Of a DNA stretch of 64,000 nt, positions 8,054-17,410 are shown piece after piece. Position 1 is the stretch's first letter; each line of letters begins with the position of its first letter. Both the position numbers and the translations under genes were made by a program. Under the pieces are notes generated by a model that worked only from the letters and a program-made list of their open reading frames with translations, searched no databases and was not told where the DNA came from. Source of the stretch: Agrobacterium vitis (lineage in GTDB: Bacteria > Pseudomonadota > Alphaproteobacteria > Rhizobiales > Rhizobiaceae); the NCBI RefSeq assembly GCF_037039395.1, contig NZ_CP146242.1:930001-994000 (forward strand), written 5' to 3'.

Positions 8054-11000
8054 TCAGACGGCAGTTTGCCGGTGAATCGGCAGCAAAAATGCAAACGTTG
8101 TTCCAACGCTCTCCCCGGTAACGCTTAGCACGCCCTCATGAGCGTCGATGATCGACTTGCAGATCGCCAGGCCCATGCCCATGCCCGTAGCCTTGGTCGT
8201 AAACATGGGCTCGAAGATCTGTGATGCGATCTCCGGAGATATTCCACTGCCGAAGTCTCGCACCGTCACCACGATCTCGACTTCGGTCCGTGTCGAGACA
8301 ATCTCGATCTTGCGGCTTTGGGCAGGAAGATCGTTCATCGCCTCCATACCGTTGTGTACGAGATTCAACACCACCTGCTTGAGCTGAGTCGCATCGCCAA
8401 GCACTGTGGCTCCCGCAGCAGACAGTTCGAGGAGGACGTCGGTACCATGGCGCTCGACCTCGGATCTTGCGATGCGCAAAACCTCCAGAATGACTTCATT
8501 GACGTCAACGACCTGCTCGACCTTCGGGGCCTGCTTCGAGAGCGCCCGCAAAGCGCGGATGATCTCATGGGCGCGCGAGACGCTGGTCTCGATTTCGGTC
8601 AGGACGCTCAGCGTTTCCGCGATGTCCGGTTCGGCGCGGCTAAGCCAGCGAAGGCCGGCACCTGCGTTTGTCGCAATGGCAGACAAGGGTTGGCCGAGCT
8701 CGTGCGTGACGGACGCGGCGATACCACCGAGGAGGGTCAGACGCGCGTTCTTTTCGAGTTCAGCTCTGGCGCCTGCAAGCGCCTGCTCACTGCGGGAGCG
8801 CAGTTCGTTTTCCTGCAGCAACTTGGTATAAAGCCTGGCGTTTTCCAGCGAAATTGCCGCCTGTGAGGCGAGAAGCTTGAGCAGGGCAACAGTATCAGAA
8901 GCGAAGACGCCTTCAAGATAGTCGTTCTGGAGGCAGAGCAGACCAGTCAGTTCGCCACGGCGAAGCAGCGGCACGCAGAGGATGGAGCGGCCGGTCGCGG
9001 ATACCTTGTCGGCGGCCCAGGCTCCGAAGTCGGACCCGGAGATGACGAAGGGGGTGCGGGTCTGCAGCGCCCGGTCAATCACCGAATAGGGTGGGCTGAT
9101 GCCATAACGATCCGGATCGAGGGTGCTGACGCGAACGCTGTCGCCTTCAGTCCAAGCGGAAGCCTCCGCCTCCAACCTGCCATCGGAGATCTTGAGCAGC
9201 AGCCCGCGATTGGCGCCTGCATGAATGAGCAATCGTGTCATCAAAGTTTCGATGACCCGGTCGAGGACGATCTCCTCCGACAGCGCGAGCGAGGTTCCGA
9301 GCACGGTTTCCAGTTCGCCGGTTGCAGAGGCGAGCCCGAGCGTTGGAGAGGGCGGCCGCGCATTGTCGGGCGCACGTGTGGCTAGAAGGGTTTTTGCCTT
9401 GCTGATCGCGCCCCAGCGTTCATAGGCCTCGGCCGCAAACGTCAGGTAGGCACTGGCACTGATACGATTGCCCATTTCTACACAGCAGACCGAAGCGCGT
9501 TCAAGGGCGAGCGCATGCTCATGCTCGAAGCGTGACGAACTGGCCGCGGTTGCCGCCTTCTCATAGAGGGTCAGGGCGCCAGCATAGTTCTTTTCAAGAC
9601 GGGCGATCTCTGCTTCAAGCAGCAGCAACTTATTGTTGAAGTTCAATGGATTGAGCTCTGCCCAATAGGCGAAGCGATTGCGAAGCTCGTCCAACCGGGC
9701 GCGGTCGCCAGATCCGGTTACCAGATCTCTGCCGCGGGCTGCGATAGCGAGACCAAGGAAAAACTTGCAGTAGGCGGTGTCGATGTGGGCAAGAAGAAAG
9801 GGGGTGAGGGCATCGGCCATCATAAGCTTCTCGACCGCGGCGTCATAAGCGCCGTTGAAATAGAGCAAGGTGCCTTCGTAATAAGTCACCCAGAAGGTCG
9901 TTGTGGGCGAAACAATCGGCGGGATTTCCGACTTTGGACCTGTTTCAGATCCAGGTTGGCCCGTGCCTTCGGCGAGATCGACGACCAACCGAAGTTGCGC
10001 CGCGAGGATGTGCTCAATGTCGGTATAGCCAAAGCGCCGGGTGACAAGGATCGAGTCTTCGGCCTCCCGTCGAATGTTGGGTATCTCGTCGCCCATGACA
10101 ATGAGATCCGACACGAGATGGTTTCGCGCATAGCACACCCAGCCAACGTCGCCGGCGGTATGGGCGGCATGGATCGCTTCACGCACCAGTTCCAGAGCGT
10201 AGGGCATGGATTGGGTCCAGGGCGCGATCTGATCGACCCCCACCAGCACGGAGGTGCGAAGGTGTTCGAACCCGTACTTATCCACCAGCGCCCGGGCCGC
10301 GAGGCCGAAGCTCAGGCCATCGTGATAGGCACCGTATTTGTCGGCAATAATTACGCCGAACCAGCCGAGACCATAGGTCGACTCCGGGCAGGCACCGTGC
10401 TCCAGCGTCAGCTCAACCATCTTCGCCAAATGAAGAAAGCGGAGGCCGTCTGTGGTGAACACAGAGGAAATCAGTGGTGCGAGCAGCGACATGGCCGCCC
10501 GAATTTTCGGATCCTCCATGGTGGGAAGATGTTCGAGATCTGAAATCTGCCTGCCTGCGAGCCGTCGCCGGATGTCGCGATAGGCCTGGTCCTGTTCCTC
10601 TTCGCTTGACCCGCGTGCCAGTTTGACGCCGAGTTCGTCGAGACCCAGCAGCGACTCGTCTATGGCGCCGTCATAGTCGGATTTCAGCGTCAGCAAGTTG
10701 GCGCGAAGCCGGAAGACAGCGCTTCTGTCCAGGGCCGATCGCGCATACTGGAGGAGATCCTTCAGCCTGGCCTCTGCGGCTTCGAGCGACGCTGCGCCCA
10801 ACAGCGCCTCACACAGTAGGGTATGCGCACTGAACGATAGCGCATAGTGGTCTGCCCAAAGGTCGTCCTGGACCAAGCTGACTGCAGTCTCTCCGTAACG
10901 GACCGCCTGACTGAAGGCCGCAGAGCGCCTTGCATGCACAAGCGCTGCCAGAAGGGCTTCAATAAACAGCTTTCGCTTCTCAATCGGCAGATGTTCGGCC

Positions 11001-12871
11001 CGACATTGCTCAATCTGATTGGCGATTGCGAAGGCTGCAGCGTTCGTTCCGCAGTCCCATAAAGACATCATCACGTCGACCAGATGGAGGTGGCGCCCGC
11101 GCCTTGTCGGCCCGTCCATAAGCCAATAGGCCGCCTCCTGAATACGGTCATGGGCGAAACTCAGTCTTGTCGGCGACAGCAAGACGAAGCCGGAGCGCGC
11201 CAGCGGTGCAGCAAGCTGCAGGAGGCTGTCTTCCGATTGGCCCAGAGCGCTGGCGAGAACTGACTTTTCCGCTTCGGGACCGATGCAGGCCATTGTCTGC
11301 AAGAGACGAAGTGCCTCCTGCCCCTCCTTTTCCAGGCGGGCTGTCACGAAGGAAATGATGTTTTCGCTCGCCGGGTAGCGAGCCACGTCTTCGACCCTGC
11401 ACAGCCACGCTTGTTCGCCGGGGGAGAAATAGACGACACCATCCTGTACCAGTGCCTGCAGCAGTCTTCGCAGATAGAAGGGGTTCCCCCCTGTCTTTTC
11501 CTGAAGCGTCGCGGCCAGATCCAGAAGGCCCTGCGGTGCATCTGAGAAAATCGCCTCGAGCATCTGGCGTGTGGACTGCAGAGACAGCGGATGCAGGTAA
11601 AGCTCGGCCAGTTCCGCCATGGAGACACGTGCATCCGCCATGAGTCGGTCTGAAAGGGCCTGCGCCTCTCCCGACTGATCGCGCCGGGCGACGATCAGGA
11701 GAAGTCCCGTGACCGGCTCGCTCACCAAGACCGAGAGGAAGGAGCGAGTGGCTTCGTCGGCCCATTGCACGTCGTCGAGAAAGAGGATCAAGGGGCTAAG
11801 CGTCGTTGCCGCGACCGACAGGACCGTGCGCAATGCCCGCTGCAACCGGAGCTGGACCATGGGGCCAGACACCTCGATCCGGGTGGCCTGAGGTCCGGTC
11901 AGGACTTCCATTGAAGGCAGGAGGTCAAGCAGCAGCGGCGCGTTACCCTGCAGCTCGCGGGCCAGCGCCTTGCGAAGGGATGCAAGGGTCGAATGGTCGG
12001 CTCGCATCGCCTCATCGATGAAGGCGCTGATCGCCTGCACGACCGGGCCGTAGGGGACTTCAGACTGATGCTGGTCACTCTTGCCCTGAATGAACAGGGC
12101 CTTTTCGGCTGCCTCCTTGCCGAGGCTGTGAATGAGGCTCGACTTTCCAACGCCGGGCTGGCCATGCACCGATATCATCGACGGCTTGCCGTGATCCAGA
12201 AAGCCCTCCAGCACGTCGGCGAGGATCTCTTCCTCTTCCCCACGACCGAAAAGCGCAGAGGTCCCGAGCTGAGCGAAGGGCGTATCGACGCGACCGATTT
12301 CGAAGTCGGTGATGGAGCGTTTCTCGCGCCATTCCTGCTCGCAGCGCGCAAGATCGACCTCCAGCGCGAGGGCAGTCTGGTAACGCGCGGCAGGCTCCTT
12401 CGCGAGCAGACGCTTGAGGATCTGCCCAATCACCGCCGGCAGGCCAGCCAAGATGCTGGTTGCATTCATCGGTTCAAGTGCAAGATGGGCATGGCGCCAT
12501 TCGACCGGAGAGTTGGCCGCCAGCGGAAAGATCCCGGTTAGATGCCTGAAGAGGATCATGCCAAGTGCGTAAAGGTCGCTTCGACTGTCGGAGTGTGGGG
12601 CGACATGCCTCAATTGCTCCGGTGCGCGATAGACGATCTCATCGATCACGCCGATCGTCTGCGCTGAGGTCGTTATGGGCAGTGTCCTCAGACGGAGGCC
12701 GCCATGGCGATCGATCGCAAAGTCTATCGGATGCAAGGATCCAAGAGGAGCACAATCGACATGGGCTGCCGAAAGCGCCCGGACCATGGAAAGAGCCAAG
12801 GGTAGAAAGTCGTCCAGAGGCGCTGGCGAAGGCGATAGCAATTTCAGGATGATGCTCACGGTGTCGAACAC
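8054..12871 (-). CDS. Giant kinase-like/AAA/GAF/sensor histidine kinase
   Basis: About 1605 residues matching the large trifunctional Ser/Thr kinase-AAA-histidine kinase family. Visible in order: C-lobe of a protein-kinase fold (YRAPEQ at 81-86, SDSRSDLYALGM); AAA/STAND ATPase with Walker A GQPGVGKSS near 237-245 and Walker B LILFLDDVQWAD; a long helical repeat region; a GAF domain near 1190-1330; HisKA with His in SVTHELGQPLSAIA; HATPase with LNLVHNGMEAM, DFGSGIS and GMGMGLAI. The kinase N-lobe is missing from this frame: upstream, an in-frame TGA (12911-12913) separates a further 66 codons. The GTG at 12871 is only the first start after that stop. Likely phosphodonor to the two receiver proteins at 15.2-16.3 kb (inference). 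Confidence 0.85.
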   Translation of the reverse strand: MFDTVSIILKLLSPSPAPLDDFLPLALSMVRALSAAHVDCAPLGSLHPIDFAIDRHGGLRLRTLPITTSAQTIGVIDEIVYRAPEQLRHVAPHSDSRSDLYALGMILFRHLTGIFPLAANSPVEWRHAHLALEPMNATSILAGLPAVIGQILKRLLAKEPAARYQTALALEVDLARCEQEWREKRSITDFEIGRVDTPFAQLGTSALFGRGEEEEILADVLEGFLDHGKPSMISVHGQPGVGKSSLIHSLGKEAAEKALFIQGKSDQHQSEVPYGPVVQAISAFIDEAMRADHSTLASLRKALARELQGNAPLLLDLLPSMEVLTGPQATRIEVSGPMVQLRLQRALRTVLSVAATTLSPLILFLDDVQWADEATRSFLSVLVSEPVTGLLLIVARRDQSGEAQALSDRLMADARVSMAELAELYLHPLSLQSTRQMLEAIFSDAPQGLLDLAATLQEKTGGNPFYLRRLLQALVQDGVVYFSPGEQAWLCRVEDVARYPASENIISFVTARLEKEGQEALRLLQTMACIGPEAEKSVLASALGQSEDSLLQLAAPLARSGFVLLSPTRLSFAHDRIQEAAYWLMDGPTRRGRHLHLVDVMMSLWDCGTNAAAFAIANQIEQCRAEHLPIEKRKLFIEALLAALVHARRSAAFSQAVRYGETAVSLVQDDLWADHYALSFSAHTLLCEALLGAASLEAAEARLKDLLQYARSALDRSAVFRLRANLLTLKSDYDGAIDESLLGLDELGVKLARGSSEEEQDQAYRDIRRRLAGRQISDLEHLPTMEDPKIRAAMSLLAPLISSVFTTDGLRFLHLAKMVELTLEHGACPESTYGLGWFGVIIADKYGAYHDGLSFGLAARALVDKYGFEHLRTSVLVGVDQIAPWTQSMPYALELVREAIHAAHTAGDVGWVCYARNHLVSDLIVMGDEIPNIRREAEDSILVTRRFGYTDIEHILAAQLRLVVDLAEGTGQPGSETGPKSEIPPIVSPTTTFWVTYYEGTLLYFNGAYDAAVEKLMMADALTPFLLAHIDTAYCKFFLGLAIAARGRDLVTGSGDRARLDELRNRFAYWAELNPLNFNNKLLLLEAEIARLEKNYAGALTLYEKAATAASSSRFEHEHALALERASVCCVEMGNRISASAYLTFAAEAYERWGAISKAKTLLATRAPDNARPPSPTLGLASATGELETVLGTSLALSEEIVLDRVIETLMTRLLIHAGANRGLLLKISDGRLEAEASAWTEGDSVRVSTLDPDRYGISPPYSVIDRALQTRTPFVISGSDFGAWAADKVSATGRSILCVPLLRRGELTGLLCLQNDYLEGVFASDTVALLKLLASQAAISLENARLYTKLLQENELRSRSEQALAGARAELEKNARLTLLGGIAASVTHELGQPLSAIATNAGAGLRWLSRAEPDIAETLSVLTEIETSVSRAHEIIRALRALSKQAPKVEQVVDVNEVILEVLRIARSEVERHGTDVLLELSAAGATVLGDATQLKQVVLNLVHNGMEAMNDLPAQSRKIEIVSTRTEVEIVVTVRDFGSGISPEIASQIFEPMFTTKATGMGMGLAICKSIIDAHEGVLSVTGESVGTTFAFLLPIHRQTAV

Positions 12872-12910
12872 CAGAACGTGATGCTCGGGTTCCTCAACAA
12901 TTGCGACAGG

Positions 12911-13108
12911 TCAGTCGAGCCAGGCGTCGGCATTCGGGTGGCGACGCAAGTGCGGGTCGATCTGTTGCGATCGCGATCCTTCGCGCGCGCGCGGGAGGAT
13001 GAGCGCGTCCCACACGCCATCACCCTGTGACAAATGACAGAGGCTGGCACCCACGGACTGCCAGACAAGTGTTTGGTTACTGGCTCGAAGCCATGCTTGA
13101 TCGAACAT
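12911..13108 (-). pseudogene. Probable N-terminal piece of the giant kinase, cut off by an in-frame TGA
   Basis: Same frame as the kinase gene. From an ATG at 13108 it reads MFDQAWLRASNQTLVWQ to HPNADAWLD and stops at TGA 12911-12913. Beyond the stop the frame continues as PVAIVEEPEHHVLVFD, which fits the family pattern of a short strand followed by xxLVLED in the kinase N-lobe. The simplest reading is one gene of about 1684 codons with a nonsense mutation; a separate small gene is less likely. Confidence 0.5.
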
Positions 13109-13302
13109 TCCGCTGTCTCTGGCTAACTGCAGCATGGTCTTTACCCGAAGATGCACCTTACTCCGGAATAGCACTGAAGCCGAGTGCTGTCTTTGCCGCA
13201 CGTGCTGTCATTCGGGCCGAACTTGCTGCGAATGCGAATTCTCGGCATTGCAGACGACCTATCGGACTTTTATGATGAATGCTTATAGAGAGGCCAAGGG
13301 GC

Positions 13303-14199
13303 ATGTCGTCACTCCACGACCATGGTATATTCAAATTCCCTCAGGCGGGTGTCATCAACTCTTCTGCGGGCCGGCGGTGGCAAAACCTGGGTGCGGAAGT
13401 GCGTGCGCATCCGGCTTGCGAACTGCCCGCCATCTGCAGCACCCAGATGGAGATCACGCTCGCGCTCCAGGGAACGCCCTCCGGCATCGTTCATCGTCGC
13501 GGTGACGGGCGATTTCAGTCGACCGCGGTCCGCAGCGGCACCCTCTGGTTCTGCCCTATCGGGGTCCAGGAAGACTGCATCCGCATAACCGAGCCTCTGC
13601 CCGAGATCCTGCATCTCTATCTCCCCGAGCATCAGTTTGACTCGATCGGCGAATTGACATCACGGCCTGTGGTTTCAGGCAACATCGCCTACCTCGCTGA
13701 AGTGCCCGATGAATTCGTTCGGCAATTGTGTTTCCGAGTCCTACAAGAGATGCGATACGAAACGGCAGCCGGAGACCTGCTTGTCGAGCAACTGTCCATG
13801 GCGCTCGCACTCCATCTTCTCTCAAGCTACTCGGGAAACAGCATCACAACACCGCCGACCGAGGTGAACGGCGCCCTGAGCCCAGCCAGGCGCAACCGGG
13901 TTATCGACTATGTCGAGGAGAACCTGGAAGATGATTTGACCGTTGCAGAGCTCGCCGAGGTGGCATGCCTCAGCCGCTATCATTTTGCCCGGTCGTTCAA
14001 GGCGGCGCTCGGACAGTCGCCATCGGATTATGTGGCCACTCGTCGGCTTGCTCACGGACAAAAGCTTCTCGATGACCCTAGGCTATTGCTTTCGGAGGTC
14101 GCCTTCCGTTGCCGTTTTTCCTCGCAGGCTGCTTTCGGGCGCGCGTTCCGACGACACACAGGGATGTCTCCCGGTGACTATCGTCGACACCGGGTGTGA
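13303..14199 (+). CDS. AraC family transcriptional regulator
   Basis: About 298 residues. The C-terminal 100 carry the two AraC helix-turn-helix motifs: DLTVAELAEVACLSRYHFARSF and LLLSEVAFRCRFSSQAAFGRAF, ending TGMSPGDYRR. The N-terminal part is an effector/dimer region without recognisable ligand. ATG 13303 follows an AAGGGG ribosome site; an ATG at 13279 would add eight residues. It is transcribed divergently from the giant kinase and sits between it and the YcaC remnant, so it may regulate either (inference). Confidence 0.9.
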   Translation: MSSLHDHGIFKFPQAGVINSSAGRRWQNLGAEVRAHPACELPAICSTQMEITLALQGTPSGIVHRRGDGRFQSTAVRSGTLWFCPIGVQEDCIRITEPLPEILHLYLPEHQFDSIGELTSRPVVSGNIAYLAEVPDEFVRQLCFRVLQEMRYETAAGDLLVEQLSMALALHLLSSYSGNSITTPPTEVNGALSPARRNRVIDYVEENLEDDLTVAELAEVACLSRYHFARSFKAALGQSPSDYVATRRLAHGQKLLDDPRLLLSEVAFRCRFSSQAAFGRAFRRHTGMSPGDYRRHRV

Positions 14200-14277
14200 A
14201 CGCCCTGCCTTCATCGCGTGCAAAACAGTGAAACGTCCAAATCGGCTGTATAACCGACAAGAGACTGACGGTGCCGG

Positions 14278-14795
14278 ATGGCATTGGCTCCTCGTCGTTG
14301 CTTCTCCATGACCGACTTCCAGTCCCAGATGGCATTTGCCACCAAGAGCATCAATGCCGTGAACCTGCGCACCAATGCAGCGCTGGTCGCCAATGCCGTG
14401 AAGGCCTTCAACGTCTCGACGATCCTGACCACCGTTGCAGAAAAGAGCTTTTCCGGTCCGATGTGCGACGAGATCACAGCACCTTTCCCGGTCAGCCGAT
14501 GCTCGACCGCACGTCGATGAACACATGGGAAGACGCGGCCGTGATTGCAGACGTCAACCGCATCGCCAAGAGGCGGATCGTGCTTTGCGGCCTTTGGACG
14601 AGTGTGTGCATCGTCGGCCCTGCCCTTACGGCGATAGACCAGGGTTTCGAGGTCTGTGTGATTGCCGATGCCTGTGGCGACGTCAGCACGGAAGCGTATG
14701 ACCGCGCCATGGAACGCATGGTGCAGGCCGGCGCAAGCATATTCTCGATCGGCGGGAACTTACGATCGCCATCGAGGCGGAGTTGGTCGCGGTGA
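14278..14795 (+). pseudogene. YcaC-like isochorismatase-fold hydrolase, frameshifted and truncated
   Basis: Two frames together match the intact YcaC-like protein at 19695: QSQMAFATKSINAVNLRTN and TILTTVAEKSFSG in the first, then MLDRTSMNTWED, RIVLCGLWTSVC and AYDRAMERMVQAGAS in the second. The frame change lies near 14480-14490. The last 80 residues of the family are missing; sequence after GGNLRSP is unrelated and runs into an MFS fragment. A degraded, diverged paralogue rather than a recent copy. Confidence 0.85.
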
Positions 14796-14974
14796 GCTTC
14801 GTTCTAGGACTGCTCGTCTGGCACGGGCTTCTCACCGTAGAGATCCTCCTTGGCCTGACGCTCGCCTGTGGTAAGGCTGCCGCCAATGCCGGGCCGACTT
14901 GGCCGGCCATACTCCCCGATCCCGTTCCAAGAGCGCAACTGCGCAACGCAGTGGCGCTCACCTCTGAGGCGTGA
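14783..14974 (+). pseudogene. MFS transporter fragment
   Basis: About 60 residues (GLLTVEILLGLTLACG, GPTWPAILPDPVPRAQLRNAV) align with residues 105-150 of the intact MFS exporter at 23326, where the text is GLLSVSALIGLTFMGG and GPTWQAIVPELVKREDVKNAV. No start region and no remainder of the transporter is present. It abuts the YcaC remnant, so the XapX, amidohydrolase and DoxX genes that separate the two in the intact set have been deleted here. Confidence 0.8.
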
Positions 14975-15134
14975 GCGAGGGTGCAGCCGCGCCGGAAGAG
15001 ATGTCGAATAGTTTTTCGTTGAATCCTGGGCGGCGCATCTGCGCCAGCATGAAAGCGCTTCCCATGCGAATGCCTAGCACCACGGCAAGCTCCTCAGCCA
15101 CCATCATGGCATAGACCGTCCCGTGGTGCGGCAT
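14958..15134 (-). CDS. Possible 58-codon ORF, function unknown
   Basis: An uninterrupted frame from ATG 15134: MPHHGTVYAMMVAEEL, then an amphipathic stretch and RRPGFNEKLFDISSG. It overlaps the end of the MFS fragment on the other strand. No family is recognised and no good ribosome site is seen. It may be the tail of another decayed gene. Confidence 0.2.
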   Translation of the reverse strand: MPHHGTVYAMMVAEELAVVLGIRMGSAFMLAQMRRPGFNEKLFDISSGAAAPSLTPQR

Positions 15135-15197
15135 TTAATGGCCATTTCGGCAAAGTCGTAAGATATACGGCGGGCCGACGCCTAGCTGGCTGACCGG

Positions 15198-15620
15198 TTA
15201 AGCCTGCGGCTGCATGCTAATGGCCCGTTCTATGCAGGCGATCAGTGCTTCCGCTTGATAGGGCTTCTGCAGGACGCAGACCGGCGCATCGATGTTCGCA
15301 CACACCGGCGTCTCGGGAAAGGCCGTGATGAAGATCATCGGCACGGGATCCTTGCACTCCCTCAGGAAAGCATAGAGCTCGACACCACTCATACCGGGCA
15401 TCTGCACGTCCGAGACGAGACAGGCCGAGCGACCATTATTCTGCGATTGAAGAAAATCTTCGGCGGAAGAATAGGTCGCAACGTCGAAACCGCAGGATCT
15501 CAAAAGGCTGCTGGTGGCACGCAGAACCTCGACTTCGTCGTCGATTACGGAAATGAGCCTGGGAGCATGCACCTTGATCTGCCAATCTCCGGTCGGGGAC
15601 CGGGTTCGTCTGCATGCCAT
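15198..15620 (-). CDS. Stand-alone response-regulator receiver domain
   Basis: About 120 residues of CheY-like receiver with no output domain: acidic pocket ISVIDDE, phospho-acceptor Asp in CLVSDVQMPGMSG, Thr in FITAFPE and Lys in LQKPY. The best start is probably the GTG that begins VHAPRLISVIDDE, shortening the 140-residue frame by about 16. It lies 38 bases after the FixJ-type regulator on the same strand. A lone receiver beside a giant hybrid-like kinase often serves as a phosphate sink or shuttle; that role is inferred. Confidence 0.85.
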   Translation of the reverse strand: MACRRTRSPTGDWQIKVHAPRLISVIDDEVEVLRATSSLLRSCGFDVATYSSAEDFLQSQNNGRSACLVSDVQMPGMSGVELYAFLRECKDPVPMIFITAFPETPVCANIDAPVCVLQKPYQAEALIACIERAISMQPQA

Positions 15621-15658
15621 GATAGCGGAATTTCACAACTTTTCGACTATACTAGAGT

Positions 15659-16294
15659 TTATCGACTGGCCGACGTGCCCTGATTTCGCGCAATGGCCTC
15701 GGACATCTTAACGAGATCGGCAAAGGTCTTGGCCATCATCTTGCGCATGATCTTGCCCCGATGGATCTTCACGGTAATCTCGCTTAACTCAAGTTCGCCG
15801 GCGATTTGCTTGTTCATCAATCCGCTGGTCGCCATTTCCATGATCTGCCGTTCGCGCGGGGTCAACGACGAGAAACGCTCCTGCAGCTCCGCTTCAATCT
15901 TCGTCTCTCCCTTGACCACGGCCCGCGTCAGACAGGCGGCAGCGACCGCGTCGAGCATGTCCTGATCGCGAAACGGTTTTGGCAGGAAGTCCACTGCACC
16001 TGCCTTCATCGCGCGAACCGACATCGGGATATCACCGTGGCCGGTGACGAAGACGATCGGTATCTCGCTGCCCATCTCCGAAAGTTTCTTTTGAAAATCG
16101 AGGCCGCTGGTGAACGGAAGCCTGACGTCCAGGATCAAGCAGTCGGCTTCTTCCAAGCCTTCCTTGTCCCGGCAAAGATCCAGCGGCGTCGCATAACATT
16201 TCACGCGGTAGCCAACCGAACGCAGAAGGCTATCGACGGAAGTGCGGACGATGTGCTCGTCATCCACAACGAGAACGAGAGGGCTCACGGACAT
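15659..16294 (-). CDS. FixJ/NarL-type response regulator
   Basis: 211 residues. The receiver (VLVVDDEHIVRTSV, Asp in CLILDVRLPFTSG, VTGHGDIPMSVRAMKAGAVDF, Lys in LPKPF) is joined to a LuxR-type helix-turn-helix (LTPRERQIMEMATSG, MNKQIAGELELSEITVKIHR). It is FixJ-like in length and signature. First gene of a two-receiver operon; the giant kinase is the only histidine kinase nearby and is the likely partner. Probable DNA-binding output of the island's signalling system (inference). Confidence 0.92.
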   Translation of the reverse strand: MSVSPLVLVVDDEHIVRTSVDSLLRSVGYRVKCYATPLDLCRDKEGLEEADCLILDVRLPFTSGLDFQKKLSEMGSEIPIVFVTGHGDIPMSVRAMKAGAVDFLPKPFRDQDMLDAVAAACLTRAVVKGETKIEAELQERFSSLTPRERQIMEMATSGLMNKQIAGELELSEITVKIHRGKIMRKMMAKTFADLVKMSEAIARNQGTSASR

Positions 16295-16439
16295 CCTTCG
16301 ACTTTCAGGGATCGAGACGATCCTCTTTCCTTAGACCCAGCCACAACCATACGGCAACTATACATGTGTATGCGAGGCTAGCACTGCAGTTTAACGTCTA
16401 TCAATTCCTGTACAATTTCCCCGCAGCGTCATTCGTCCG

Positions 16440-17039
16440 ATGATCCCCATAAAGCAGAGACAAATGGGGCTTGTCATGTCAGCACATCCGTTTCAGATCG
16501 ACGATCGTATTCACCGAACGCAGCACGGCGCTGCTTCCATGGCTTCACAACACATCCAGGTCACACAGCTACTGGCTCACGCCGTATCGCTTGTCGAGAA
16601 GGACGAAGAAGGCGCCATAGACCTCATCAAGAGAGCCTCGGCACTTTTTGGCAACCTCTTTGGCGACCTGGACATCTCGAACGAGCCTGAGCCATCGGCG
16701 CGAGGCAGCTTGGCCCCGTGGCAGGCGGAGCGGGTGAAGCAGCATATCGACAAAGAGTGTGCCCGACGGATCAACAATGACGATCTCGCCCGGATCACAC
16801 GCCTGAGCACAGGCTATTTCTCCGCCGCCTTTCGCGCCAGTTTCGGAACCACGCCGCACGACTATATATCACGGAGGCGCATCGATCATGCAAAGCAGTT
16901 GATGCTCACCACCGACACGCCGCTTTGCGAAATCGCGATCGCTTGCGGCTTTGCCGACCAGTCGCATTTCTGCCGCGTCTTCCGCCGCATCACGGGCCAG
17001 ACACCAGCCGCCTGGCGGCGGAACAGTCGGGTCGCGTGA
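16440..17039 (+). CDS. AraC family transcriptional regulator (short)
   Basis: 199 residues. The C-terminal half holds both AraC helix-turn-helix units: NDDLARITRLSTGYFSAAF and PLCEIAIACGFADQSHFCRVF, then TGQTPAAWRR. The N-terminal 90 residues are too short for a cupin sensor domain. The ATG at 16440 is used; an ATG at 16476 (MSAHPF) is equally plausible. Divergent from the FixJ-type regulator, with 145 bases between them. Confidence 0.88.
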   Translation: MIPIKQRQMGLVMSAHPFQIDDRIHRTQHGAASMASQHIQVTQLLAHAVSLVEKDEEGAIDLIKRASALFGNLFGDLDISNEPEPSARGSLAPWQAERVKQHIDKECARRINNDDLARITRLSTGYFSAAFRASFGTTPHDYISRRRIDHAKQLMLTTDTPLCEIAIACGFADQSHFCRVFRRITGQTPAAWRRNSRVA

Positions 17040-17410
17040 AGACAGCCGCTGCCCTGCCCACCGCTTACCCAATTCTACGCCGATGTGCGTGCACAGATGA
17101 CGTGATCGGGCGGCGCATCGGTGCCGTGCGCCCAGCCTTACGCTTCAGAGCAGCCTAGCGGCACGCGACATTCCGACCTTTCAAGTTCCTACGCCATTTT
17201 TGACCGCAGTGGAGGCTACATCCGCGTCTCGCTGCGGCTTCATCGTCATGCTCCACACAGAGGCTATGCGTCTGGCGTGCGAAGGACATGAAGCGGACAT
17301 CTCAAATTCAGAAACGTAGACGTCCGCGTCTCGACTTTAACGACCTCGGCCTAATCCACGAGGAACATAGCTCACGAGCTCTTCCTTCCCGCCGCAGGGG
17401 AAGCGCTTCA
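17040..17410. other. Intergenic, no gene seen
   Basis: About 370 bases between the short AraC gene and the LysR remnant. No coding pattern, terminator or repeat could be supported. Confidence 0.4.
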
